Below are positions 40,428 to 48,381 of a stretch of 64,000 bases of DNA, in pieces. Position 1 is the stretch's first letter; every line of letters starts with the position of its first letter. The translations under genes and the position numbers were made by a program. The notes under the pieces were generated by a model that made no database searches, was not told the origin of the DNA, and saw nothing but the letters and a program-made list of their open reading frames with translations. The stretch is from Streptacidiphilus fuscans (GTDB lineage Bacteria > Actinomycetota > Actinomycetes > Streptomycetales > Streptomycetaceae). The stretch covers positions 264,503-328,502 of the forward strand of contig NZ_JADPRT010000005.1 of assembly GCF_015690355.1 (NCBI RefSeq), written 5' to 3'.

Positions 40428-42152
40428 GTGTACGCACAACCCACCACCGCTGATGAGGCGCTCGGCGAGACCAAGCCGGTGACGGCCGGTCAGACGATCA
40501 TCAAGTGGATGACGACGACCGACCACAAGGAAATCGGCACGCTCTACACCCTGACCTCGTTCGCCTTCTTCCTGATCGGCGGCGTCATGGCGCTGCTGAT
40601 CCGTGGTCAGCTGATCCAGCCGGACAACGACCTGCTCTCCAACGAGCAGTTCAACCAGGCCTTCACGATCCACGGCACGATCATGCTGCTGATGTTCGCC
40701 ACCCCGCTCTTCGCAGGCTTCGCCAACTGGATCATGCCACTGCAGATCGGCGCTCCCGACGTCGCATTCCCCCGCCTCAACGCCTTCGCCTACTGGCTCT
40801 ACCTCTTCGGCTCGATCATCGTGGTGGCAGGGTTCCTCACCCCGCAAGGTGCGGCCGACTTCGGCTGGTTCGCCTACGCGCCGCTGAACTCCGCGATCCA
40901 CAGCCCCGGCGTCGGCAGCGACATGTGGATCATGGGCCTGACCTTCTCCGGCTTCGGCACCATCCTCGGCTCGGTCAACTTCATCACCACCATCCTGTGC
41001 ATGCGCGCGCCCGGAATGACGATGTTCCGGATGCCGATCTTCGTCTGGAACGTGCTGCTCACCGCCGTGCTGGTGCTGCTCGCCTTCCCGGTGCTGGCGG
41101 CCGCGCTGCTGGCGCTGGAGGCGGACCGCAAGTTCGGCGCGCACGTCTACGACCCGGCCAACGGCGGGGCGATCCTGTGGCAGCACCTGTTCTGGTTCTT
41201 CGGTCACCCGGAGGTCTACATCATCGCGCTGCCGTTCTTCGGCATCGTCTCCGAGGTGATCCCGGTCTTCTCGCGCAAGCCGATGTTCGGCTACCAGTCG
41301 CTGGTCGCGGCCACCATCGCCATCGCGGGACTCTCGGTCACGGTGTGGGCCCACCACATGTACGTCACCGGCGCGGTGCTGCTGCCGTTCTTCTCCTTCA
41401 TGACGTTCCTGATCGCCGTGCCGACCGGGGTCAAGTTCTTCAACTGGATCGGCACCATGTGGCGCGGGTCGCTCAGCTTCGAGACGCCCATGCTGTGGAC
41501 CATCGGCTTCCTGGTCACCTTCCTCTTCGGCGGCCTGACCGGCGTCATCCTCGCGTCGCCGCCGCTGGACTTCCACGTCTCGGACTCGTACTTCGTCGTC
41601 GCCCACTTCCACTACGTGGTCTTCGGCACCGTCGTCTTCGCCATGTTCGCCGGGTTCTTCTTCTGGTGGCCCAAGTGGACCGGGAAGATGCTCGACGAGC
41701 GGCTGGGCAAGCTCCAGTTCTGGATGCTCTTCATCGGCTTCCACACCACGTTCCTGGTCCAGCACTGGCTCGGCGCGGAGGGCATGCCGCGCCGCTACGC
41801 CACCTACCTGCCCCAGGACAACTTCACCACGCTGAACGTCATCTCCTCGGCGGGCTCCTTCCTGCTCGGGCTGTCGATCCTGCCGTTCCTCTACAACGTC
41901 TGGAAGACCGGCAAGTACGGCGCCGTGGTCACCGAGGACGACCCGTGGGGCTACGGCCGCTCGCTGGAGTGGGCCACCTCCTGCCCGCCGCCGCGCCACA
42001 ACTTCCTGACCCTGCCCCGCATCCGCTCCGAATCCCCGGCCTTCGAGCTGCACCACCCGGCGATCGCGGCGCAGGACTACCTCGAGAACGCGGGCGAGGT
42101 CCCGGCCTACCTGTCGGCCGCGATCGAGCGCCAGCGGACGGACGACGAGTAG
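40428..42152 (+). CDS. ctaD: Cytochrome c oxidase subunit I
   Basis: A 574-residue haem-copper oxidase subunit with 12 TM helices. Haem and copper ligands are visible: the first haem a His in [27 protein letters not shown] with the His-Tyr pair at CuB, the HH in [10 protein letters not shown], and [15 protein letters not shown] with the two haem ligands. The GTG start has GAGGAG five bases upstream. No ctaC, ctaE or ctaB is adjacent, so this is an isolated or second ctaD, followed 50 bp later by a small helical protein gene. It sits between the two biosynthetic operons on the opposite strand. Confidence 0.95.
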   Translation: MYAQPTTADEALGETKPVTAGQTIIKWMTTTDHKEIGTLYTLTSFAFFLIGGVMALLIRGQLIQPDNDLLSNEQFNQAFTIHGTIMLLMFATPLFAGFANWIMPLQIGAPDVAFPRLNAFAYWLYLFGSIIVVAGFLTPQGAADFGWFAYAPLNSAIHSPGVGSDMWIMGLTFSGFGTILGSVNFITTILCMRAPGMTMFRMPIFVWNVLLTAVLVLLAFPVLAAALLALEADRKFGAHVYDPANGGAILWQHLFWFFGHPEVYIIALPFFGIVSEVIPVFSRKPMFGYQSLVAATIAIAGLSVTVWAHHMYVTGAVLLPFFSFMTFLIAVPTGVKFFNWIGTMWRGSLSFETPMLWTIGFLVTFLFGGLTGVILASPPLDFHVSDSYFVVAHFHYVVFGTVVFAMFAGFFFWWPKWTGKMLDERLGKLQFWMLFIGFHTTFLVQHWLGAEGMPRRYATYLPQDNFTTLNVISSAGSFLLGLSILPFLYNVWKTGKYGAVVTEDDPWGYGRSLEWATSCPPPRHNFLTLPRIRSESPAFELHHPAIAAQDYLENAGEVPAYLSAAIERQRTDDE

Positions 42153-42202
42153 GACGTCGGAGGGAACCGGCAGGACCGGGAGAAGAACAGGAGACCCCGC
42201 CC

Positions 42203-42571
42203 GTGGCCGCCGACGACGACCCCCACACCCCCGACCGCACCGCGCCCGACCCCGCCGCCGGGCTGCGGATGCTGGAGGGCTACCTCTACTGGCAGGCGGA
42301 GACCGACCGCGCGCAGCAGGAGGCCGAGCGCTTCGCCGACCTGCTGCCCTGGCTGACGACCGGTCAGCGCGAGGAGGTCGTCCGCCTCTACCGGCAGCAG
42401 CGGCTGGACAGCTCGCGCGCCTTCGTCGAGCGCATCGCGCGCCGGGCCCGCCGGCTCCAGCGCGAGTACGCGACCCGGTACCAGCAGCTGCGGATCCGCG
42501 TCCTGGCCGCCACGTTCGCCGCCGCGGCCGGACTCGCCGCCGCCGACGCCTTCCTGCACCAGAGCGGCTGA
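42203..42571 (+). CDS. Small membrane-anchored protein downstream of ctaD
   Basis: A 122-residue protein. A long charged helical stretch (about 20-90, QAETDRAQQEAERFADLL onward, probably coiled coil) ends in one C-terminal TM segment (VLAATFAAAAGLAAADAF). Similar small ORFs follow ctaD in other actinomycetes, with no known function; it could be an assembly or accessory factor of the oxidase. The GTG has AGGAG nine bases upstream. Both genes are probably on one transcript. Confidence 0.75.
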   Translation: MAADDDPHTPDRTAPDPAAGLRMLEGYLYWQAETDRAQQEAERFADLLPWLTTGQREEVVRLYRQQRLDSSRAFVERIARRARRLQREYATRYQQLRIRVLAATFAAAAGLAAADAFLHQSG

Positions 42572-42597
42572 CGCCGCGGAGCCCGCGCGTCCTCGGT

Positions 42598-44340
42598 TCA
42601 GGCCCCGGCGGCCTTCCGGGCGTGCAGCACGCTGCCGTCCAACGGCAGCGGGGAGCGGTCGACCAGCGCGAGCCCCGCGTCGGCGAACAGCCGCGCGTAG
42701 TGGTCCGCCGTGCGTTCCCGGCCGCCGACGTTGCACATCATGTGCAGGTCCCAGGCGGTAGCCAGCGAGGGTGAGCCGTCGGTCGGCAGCACGCGCTCGA
42801 CCACCAGCAGGTCCGCGTGGGGCGGCATCGCGCGGGCGCAGTTGCGCAGGATCGCGCGGCAGCGGTCGTCGTCCCAGTCGTGCAGCACCCGGGAGAGCAC
42901 GTAGACGTCCCCGCCGGCTGGCACGTCCGCGAAGTCGCCCACCTGGTAGCGGCAGCGCACACCGCAACCGGCGGCGTCGAGCGCGCGGCGGGCGGCCTCG
43001 ACGACGTGCGGGCGTTCGAGCAGGACGCCGTGCAGGCGCGGATGCGCGGTGAGGATCCGGCCGAGCAACTCCCCGTTCCCGCCCGCCACGTCGACGACGG
43101 TCCTGGGCGCGCCGGTGTTTCCGGTGTCTCCGTTATCTCCGGCCGCTCCGGCCGCTCCGGCCGCTCCGGCGGCAGCCGTGACCACAGGATGGGCGACGAG
43201 CGGCTCGAACATGCGCGCGCTCGCGGCCATCGACCGGTCGAAGAGCTCCGCGAGCTCGGGGTCGCGGGCGAAGTGGTCGAAGTGGTGCGCGCCGAAGAGG
43301 TGGTCGAAGGCGACCTTGCCGGTCCTGACGGTGTGTCCGAGCTCGCCGAAGGAGCGGTAGAACGGTCCGCCGTACATCAGGGCCAACGGCCGCATCGACA
43401 TCCGCGACTCCGCACGCAGCAGCGCGCCGACCCCGGTGAGCCGGAACCCGTCCCGGGTCCCGGCCACCACGTTCAACGTGGCCAGGTAGCGCAGCAGCCG
43501 GGCCAGGCTCTCCGGGTGCGCTCCCACTGCCCGCGCCAACACGTCCACGGCGACCGCCACTTCGGTGTCCATGGCGTCGGGCACGCTCAACTCCGCGAAG
43601 GTGGAGAGCGCCTGCGTGGTCCACGCCCCCGTCAGCAGCCGCAGGAGCGTTTCGGCGGGCCGGTTGGCGCTCTGCTCCGCCAGATGCGCGGCCAGCACGT
43701 CCCGGTGGTCGCCGTGCACGTAGAGCTCGACCCGCAGGTAGTCCGCCTTCGCGTCGCTCGGTGCGGTGAAGTAGAAGACGGTGCCGTCCTCGTGCGGGTT
43801 GTAGCCGCCGCCGTCGGCGACCGCGCCGTGCCGCGCGAAGAGCGCCCGCATGCCGCGCAGGACCAGCGGATCGGGGCGCGGGACCTCGAAGGCGAGGTGT
43901 GCCTCGTGCTGCCGCAGCCGTTCGTGCGCGGCGATCTCGGCCAACCGCTCCGAGCCGGGCGGCACGGCCAGCGCGAACACCTCGACGCAGCGCGGCTCAC
44001 CCTCCGGGCCCGGCACCGGCGGACGCAGGATCCGCACGTCGAGCTCGGCGGCGTCCCGCCCGTGCCGCGCGGCCAGCCGGTCCCGGACGACGACGCTGGG
44101 GTGCTCGGCCACGTCCCCGTCCAGCCCGCACGCGGTCAGGTCGGCGCGGAGCGCCGCGAGCGTCGGCGGGAAGACGAGCACCGCCGCATGCGAGAAGCGG
44201 CACCGGTCCGCCAGCGCACGCAGTTCGAGGCCGTCCAGGCCGGGCAGCAGCAACGGCAGCAGAGCAGCGGAGTCCTGCTCCCTGACGAAGTCGACCGCCG
44301 CACGCAGGCGTGCGGCATCGGTCGGGATCGTCGTCATCAT
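42598..44340 (-). CDS. O-methyltransferase with an N-terminal domain of unknown function
   Basis: A 580-residue two-part protein. The C-terminal part (about 235-580) is a DnrK/TcmO-type O-methyltransferase. It has an N-terminal winged-helix dimerisation domain, motif I TVVDVAGGNGELLGRIL, and SRVLHDWDDDRCRAILRNCA with the catalytic-region His-Asp. The first 215 residues (LPLLLPGLDGLELRALADRC onward) resemble nothing I know. A Gly-Ala/Gly-Asn collagen-like insert (GAAGAAGAAGDNGDTGNTG) at about 385-405 precedes motif I and is encoded by simple CGGCCGCTC-type repeats. Two ATGs lie in tandem at the start. It is the last gene of operon 2. Confidence 0.85.
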   Translation of the reverse strand: MMTTIPTDAARLRAAVDFVREQDSAALLPLLLPGLDGLELRALADRCRFSHAAVLVFPPTLAALRADLTACGLDGDVAEHPSVVVRDRLAARHGRDAAELDVRILRPPVPGPEGEPRCVEVFALAVPPGSERLAEIAAHERLRQHEAHLAFEVPRPDPLVLRGMRALFARHGAVADGGGYNPHEDGTVFYFTAPSDAKADYLRVELYVHGDHRDVLAAHLAEQSANRPAETLLRLLTGAWTTQALSTFAELSVPDAMDTEVAVAVDVLARAVGAHPESLARLLRYLATLNVVAGTRDGFRLTGVGALLRAESRMSMRPLALMYGGPFYRSFGELGHTVRTGKVAFDHLFGAHHFDHFARDPELAELFDRSMAASARMFEPLVAHPVVTAAAGAAGAAGAAGDNGDTGNTGAPRTVVDVAGGNGELLGRILTAHPRLHGVLLERPHVVEAARRALDAAGCGVRCRYQVGDFADVPAGGDVYVLSRVLHDWDDDRCRAILRNCARAMPPHADLLVVERVLPTDGSPSLATAWDLHMMCNVGGRERTADHYARLFADAGLALVDRSPLPLDGSVLHARKAAGA

Positions 44341-44423
44341 GGCGAAGTGATCCTCGGTTCGGTGAACGGTGGTTGAGGAGCGGTGGCTCAGGAGGGTGAG
44401 CGTGGAACCGCTGTGGTGTGGTG

Positions 44424-45626
44424 TCAGACGCCGACGTAGTGCTCGGCGAACCAGTCCTGGTGGGTGCGCGAGGTGCGCAGCGACTCGATGCGGGCGCAGC
44501 GCAACGCCTGCTGGAAAGACGTTTCGCCAGGCGAACCGTGCAGCAGCTGGATCATCCAGTGCGAGAACTCCTGCGCCCGCCAGATGAAGGGCAGGCACCG
44601 CGCGGAGTATCCGTCCAGGCCGCGCGGGTCACCGTGCGCCAGGGCGTCGACCAGGGCCACGGCCAGGAGCTCCGCCTCCAGCACCGCCAGGTTGGCGCCC
44701 TTGGCGGCGGACGGGCTGAGCAGGCCGGCGGCGTCGCCGACCAGGAAGAGCGAGCCGTGGCGCAACGGCTCCAGCACGTCGGACTCCAGGTCGACGACGG
44801 CTCGCTGGACCACGGGCCCCCGGCGCAGCGCGCCGTGCTCCCCGGCGCGCATCCGCAGCGCCAGTTCGTCCCAGATCCGCTCCTCGGACCAGGTGTCCGC
44901 GGCCTCCCCGCGCCCGCACTGCAGGTAGTAGCGGGTGACCTCGGGGGTGCGGGCCATGTGCCCGGCGAAACCCCGCTCGTGGACCGCGTACCCGACGGCG
45001 TCCATGCTCGGCGGGGCCTCGATGAGCAGGCCGAGCCAGGAGATCCCGGGGTCGCGGTGGTGCCGCCGGACCGCGCCTGCCGGCAGGGAGCGCCGCGCCG
45101 CACCGTGCCGCCCGTCGCAGCCCGCGACATAGCGGGCCTGCCATCGCGCGGGACGGCCGTCGGGTTCGCGCACCTCGACCCGGGGCCGCGCGCCGTCCGC
45201 CTCGCGCACCGCGACCGCCTCGGTCTCGAAGCGCACCTGCCCGCCCGCGTCCAGGTACCGCGTCAGCAGGTCGGTCACCAACTCCTGCTGCGGATAGACG
45301 GTGTGCTGCTCGCCCCGGCCGAGCGAGCCGTAGTCGAGCCGGAAGCGGCAGCCTTCCGTGCGGAACTCGCAGGTGCCGTGGGCCTGCCCGCGCCGGTGCA
45401 GGCCCTCCCCCAGGCCGTGCCGGTCCAGCACCCTCACGGTGTTGGCCGCCAGGAAGCCGGCGCGCGCCCGGCTCTGCACGTGCGCCCGGGTTGCCCGCTC
45501 CAGGATCACGCAGTCGATCCCGTGGGCGAGCAGCACGTTCCCGAGCACCAGCCCGGCCGGGCCCGCTCCCAGGATGACCACGTCGGCCGAGTCACGTGCC
45601 GATAAGGTGCGCTGACTGTCTGTCAC
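44424..45626 (-). CDS. PobA-like FAD-dependent aromatic hydroxylase
   Basis: A 400-residue group A flavin monooxygenase related to 4-hydroxybenzoate 3-monooxygenase. FAD motif VVILGAGPAGLVLGNVL; RAGFLAANTVRVLDRHGLGEGL and VYPQQELVTDLL match PobA. The second FAD motif LFLVGDAAGLLSPSAAKGANLAV lacks the His and the Pro pair that PobA has (GDAAHIVPPTGAKG), so substrate handling probably differs. The C-terminus WFAEHYVGV is also PobA-like. The start is GTG with no clear ribosome binding site; a TAGGCT -10 lies at 45655-45660. It probably hydroxylates an aromatic ring before or after prenylation. Confidence 0.88.
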   Translation of the reverse strand: MTDSQRTLSARDSADVVILGAGPAGLVLGNVLLAHGIDCVILERATRAHVQSRARAGFLAANTVRVLDRHGLGEGLHRRGQAHGTCEFRTEGCRFRLDYGSLGRGEQHTVYPQQELVTDLLTRYLDAGGQVRFETEAVAVREADGARPRVEVREPDGRPARWQARYVAGCDGRHGAARRSLPAGAVRRHHRDPGISWLGLLIEAPPSMDAVGYAVHERGFAGHMARTPEVTRYYLQCGRGEAADTWSEERIWDELALRMRAGEHGALRRGPVVQRAVVDLESDVLEPLRHGSLFLVGDAAGLLSPSAAKGANLAVLEAELLAVALVDALAHGDPRGLDGYSARCLPFIWRAQEFSHWMIQLLHGSPGETSFQQALRCARIESLRTSRTHQDWFAEHYVGV

Positions 45627-45654
45627 GAAAGTGGATCATAAGTGCTTGATCATC

Positions 45655-45660
45655 AGCCTA
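45655..45660 (-). promoter_or_regulatory. Putative -10 (TAGGCT) for the hydroxylase gene
   Basis: Minus-strand TAGGCT lies 28 bp upstream of the GTG; the -35 region (TGCAAA) is weak. Two ATGATC hexamers 15 bp apart occur between it and the start. An internal promoter within operon 2 is possible. Confidence 0.3.
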
Positions 45661-45702
45661 TGCACCGCATTCACCCGTTTGCACGCAGCGGCAGGCAGGT
45701 GT

Positions 45703-47031
45703 TCACCGCGCGTCGGCCGACAGGATCCGGCCCGCGACGATCTCGCCGGAGCGGACGGCTCCCTCGCTGCTGGGGCGGAGCGCCACCCAGTCACCGGCGT
45801 AGTCGACGCGGCGCACCGGGCGGTCGAGGAACGCGCGCCGCAGCCGCAGCGCCTCGGGCGTCGCCTCCGGGAGACCGATCGGCCAGCGCACCACGAATGT
45901 GGTGTGCGTGGCGTCGGTCAGGCCCGGCAGAAAGCGCTCGGCGTGCCGACAGATCTCCGCGACCACCTCCTCGTCGGGCTGCCGGAGCAGGCGACGGGTC
46001 GCCGCCGGTGATGCGAACAGGTTGACCAGGCCGCGGCCGGACGGCGCACGGTCGGGGGCCTTGATGTGGTCCAGGACCGCCCCGGCGAACACCTCGTTCT
46101 CCACGGCCGGGACCTGCATGCAGTAGGAGGGTCGCCGGGTCGGGCTCGGCAGCGGGCGGTCCAGCAGGCAGGTGACCTTCAGCATGGAGCTGTAGGTGCT
46201 CGCCGTCAGGTACGGGCGCTCGTCGTCCGGCAGGTCGGCATGGAGGGTGAGCGCCTGGGGCGCCGGCACCGCGAGCACGACGCGTCGGGCCGTCACGGTC
46301 CGACCGTGCGTCAAGTCCAGCCGTACGCCGCCCGGTTCCGGCTTGACGGCGACGGCCGCACTGCCGGTCACCACGTCCAGACGCCGGGCCAGGGCCAGGG
46401 CCAGCCTGTCCATTCCGTTCCGGTACGTCGCCCAGCGGGCACCCGCGCCGCCCACGGCGAGGAGCGGCGCGATCATCGCGGCGATCGCCGAACGTTCCGG
46501 GCTCCAGCCGAAGAGACTGCCGGCCAGGGGCTGCAACAGGTAGTCGTGGAGGTCACGGTGGCGGTCTCGGGCGAACTCAGCGACCGTCGCGTCACGAAGC
46601 GGCGTCGCCTCAGGGCTGTCCTGGTCGAACTCCCGCCTGCGGGACAGGAGTTCGGCGGTGTAGCGCAGCCACGCGCGTCGGCCTCCCCACGACATGGTGC
46701 CGCCGGTCAGCAGCGCGGCGGGGTGGCCCTGGTTGGCGCGGGCCCGGCCGCCGCGCCAGACGGCGACCCGACCGCCGACCGAGATGACGTCCGACGACAT
46801 GCCGACGGCCCGGATCAGCCGCCAGGTGCTCTCGTAGCCGCGCGCGGCGATGGTCTCGGTGCCCTCGTCGATGACGTAGCCGTCGTGCTCGCGACTGGCC
46901 ATCCGGCCGCCCACTCGGGCGGCGGCCTCGAACACCCGCACCGACCTTCCGGCCGCGGCCAGATGGAACGCCGTGGCCAGACCGGAGATCCCGGCGCCCA
47001 CCACGGCGACGTCGATGTCTGTCTCGGCCAT
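45703..47031 (-). CDS. Protoporphyrinogen-oxidase-like FAD oxidoreductase (copy 2)
   Basis: A 442-residue homologue of the flavoprotein at 28855. FAD motif VAVVGAGISGLATAFHL, VFEAAARVGGRMAS, the protox-like YRNGMDRLALALARR, and the C-terminal YAGDWVALRPSSEGAVRSGE. The two proteins align almost throughout, so they probably act on related intermediates. The ATG at 47031 has AGGGAG upstream; a TTG seven codons earlier lies within the repeat cluster 47045-47098. The UbiA-protox combination recurs in both operons, in a different order. Confidence 0.88.
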   Translation of the reverse strand: MAETDIDVAVVGAGISGLATAFHLAAAGRSVRVFEAAARVGGRMASREHDGYVIDEGTETIAARGYESTWRLIRAVGMSSDVISVGGRVAVWRGGRARANQGHPAALLTGGTMSWGGRRAWLRYTAELLSRRREFDQDSPEATPLRDATVAEFARDRHRDLHDYLLQPLAGSLFGWSPERSAIAAMIAPLLAVGGAGARWATYRNGMDRLALALARRLDVVTGSAAVAVKPEPGGVRLDLTHGRTVTARRVVLAVPAPQALTLHADLPDDERPYLTASTYSSMLKVTCLLDRPLPSPTRRPSYCMQVPAVENEVFAGAVLDHIKAPDRAPSGRGLVNLFASPAATRRLLRQPDEEVVAEICRHAERFLPGLTDATHTTFVVRWPIGLPEATPEALRLRRAFLDRPVRRVDYAGDWVALRPSSEGAVRSGEIVAGRILSADAR

Positions 47032-47044
47032 CCGCGCTTGCTCC

Positions 47045-47098
47045 CTTGCCAACGTGCCTTGCCCATGTGCTTGCCAACGTCTTGTGTCAACGTGTCAA
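47045..47098. repeat. Direct repeats upstream of protox-like copy 2
   Basis: CTTGCCAA, CTTGCCCA and CTTGCCAA begin at 47045, 47058 and 47070 (13- and 12-bp steps), followed by GTGTCAA at 47084 and 47092. The period of about one helical turn recalls SARP-type direct-repeat sites, but spacing and position so close to the start codon leave this open. Confidence 0.5.
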
Positions 47099-47122
47099 TG
47101 TGTCGATACGGATGCGGGTCGG

Positions 47123-48115
47123 TCAGACCCGCCCTGCGCCCAGCAGGTTGGCCGCCACGAGCGCGGCGACGAGAATCCGATGCGCACGGATGCCGATCAG
47201 CCGGGCACGCAGCACGTCACCGCGCACGATGCCGACGACGAACTGCGCGGTGCGGGCCACCGTCACCGGCAGCAGGATCAGCGGGAACCACCACGCGACG
47301 GTTCCCGTCAGCGCCGCAGCCACGACCACCACGGTCTCCAGGCAGGAGAGGGCGCCGATGAACGCGGCGTTCGCCCGAGGGGAGACACGGCAGGCGACGG
47401 TCGGTCGGCCGACGGACCGGTCGCCGACGATGTCGTTGATGTTCGAGTACACGCCGAAGAGCAGCGGGCCCAGGCCGAACAGGAACGCCTCCACGACGAC
47501 CAGCCCGCCTGCCGCGCCGGTGAGCAGCCCGCACAGCGGCAGAACGAAGGCCCAACCCACCGCGGCGAGGAACGCCTCCTGGAGGCCGTGGTAGCTGAGC
47601 CGCAGGCCCCACGAGTACTGCGGGACGACGAGGCCTGCGGTCACCACGCAGAGCACCGCCCACGTCGGCCGGTGCGGCGCGACGACCAGCGCCGCTCCCC
47701 AGCACAGGGCGCCCGCGCCGATCATTCCCCACGCGGAGCGGATCGCGGCTGTCTCGGTGAGGCTCCCGGCCAGCAGGGGCTTGCGGCGCAGTCGCCGAAC
47801 CGGCGCGTCCGCACCGTAGTTGACGGCATCGCTGCCGTCGCGATAGCCCGCGACGTCGTCGAAGGCGACCGCCGCGCCCACCAGAAAGACCTCACCGAGC
47901 AGGAAAGCAACCATGGTCGCCCACACTCCCCGGCCGGGAAGCCGCTCTTGGGCCGGGAGCAGCGACCACACCACGACGATGCTGAGGTAGTAGTCGATCA
48001 TGCCGAGCTTGGCCAGACGCACGTAGGCGAGCAGGCGCGTCCGTCCGAAGCGGGCGGGTGGGACGCGGGGAGGCAAGCTGGCGACACCGGCGCCCACATG
48101 TGTCTCAGTGGGCAT
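47123..48115 (-). CDS. UbiA-family prenyltransferase (copy 2), first gene of operon 2
   Basis: A 330-residue membrane prenyltransferase. The two diphosphate-binding motifs are FDDVAGYRDGSD and NINDIVGDR; the RRKPLLAGSLT segment matches copy 1 (ARKPLVAGTLT). The shared opening LxxxDYYLSI marks the two as one subfamily. Copy 2 lacks most of the Pro-rich leader. In the second motif it has IVGD where copy 1 has RDGD, losing one Asp, so metal or donor binding could differ. The second copy of the 30-bp regulatory module lies 94 bp upstream of its ATG. Confidence 0.9.
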   Translation of the reverse strand: MPTETHVGAGVASLPPRVPPARFGRTRLLAYVRLAKLGMIDYYLSIVVVWSLLPAQERLPGRGVWATMVAFLLGEVFLVGAAVAFDDVAGYRDGSDAVNYGADAPVRRLRRKPLLAGSLTETAAIRSAWGMIGAGALCWGAALVVAPHRPTWAVLCVVTAGLVVPQYSWGLRLSYHGLQEAFLAAVGWAFVLPLCGLLTGAAGGLVVVEAFLFGLGPLLFGVYSNINDIVGDRSVGRPTVACRVSPRANAAFIGALSCLETVVVVAAALTGTVAWWFPLILLPVTVARTAQFVVGIVRGDVLRARLIGIRAHRILVAALVAANLLGAGRV

Positions 48116-48208
48116 GGCTGCTCCTCGTCGTGGCGCCGCCGGTCACGTCCGCCTCCTGGTTCCGTGGACGGCGCGGTCAAGCCGCGCCTGTTGCCGGGAC
48201 TGGGGCGT

Positions 48209-48238
48209 AGTGCATCACATCCTCCGTATACGGATCGA
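48209..48238. promoter_or_regulatory. Shared 30-bp regulatory module, copy upstream of operon 2
   Basis: Plus strand: AGTGCATCACAT followed by CCTCCGTATACGGATC, containing the perfect 12-bp palindrome TCCGTATACGGA. It matches the operon 1 module (37799-37828) at 25 of 30 positions. It lies upstream of UbiA copy 2 in the same orientation and marks operon 2 as a co-regulated unit. The 266-bp gap 48116-48381 holds nothing else I can name. Confidence 0.75.
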
Positions 48239-48381
48239 GCCCGAGCACCCGCACGGAGGCATCAATTCACCCGGATGTCTGCCCGAGCAGCAGCGCCACG
48301 TCAACCGACGACAGACGGCCTGACGGCGTCACTGCGAGCAGACCCGCGCCAACTCGGGCCCGCCGGTTCGCCGTTCTTCGG

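Noticed and set aside
40272..42056. 594-codon minus-strand ORF antisense to ctaD
   Set aside because: Shadow of the G/C-rich third positions of ctaD; its protein is low-complexity (Glu/Gln/His/Asp runs) and ctaD has all its haem ligands.
43110..43190. Sequencing artefact in the GC-repeat tract of the methyltransferase gene
   Set aside because: The reading frame stays open on both sides and encodes a regular Gly-x-y pattern, so I treat it as a genuine insert.
28855..48115. Idea that protox-like, UbiA and ctaD genes form a haem A/O pathway (HemY, CtaB, CtaD)
   Set aside because: The UbiA and protox-like genes are coupled to AMP ligases, a CoA-transferase and methyltransferases; each is duplicated, ctaD is on the opposite strand with its own promoter, and no other haem gene is present.
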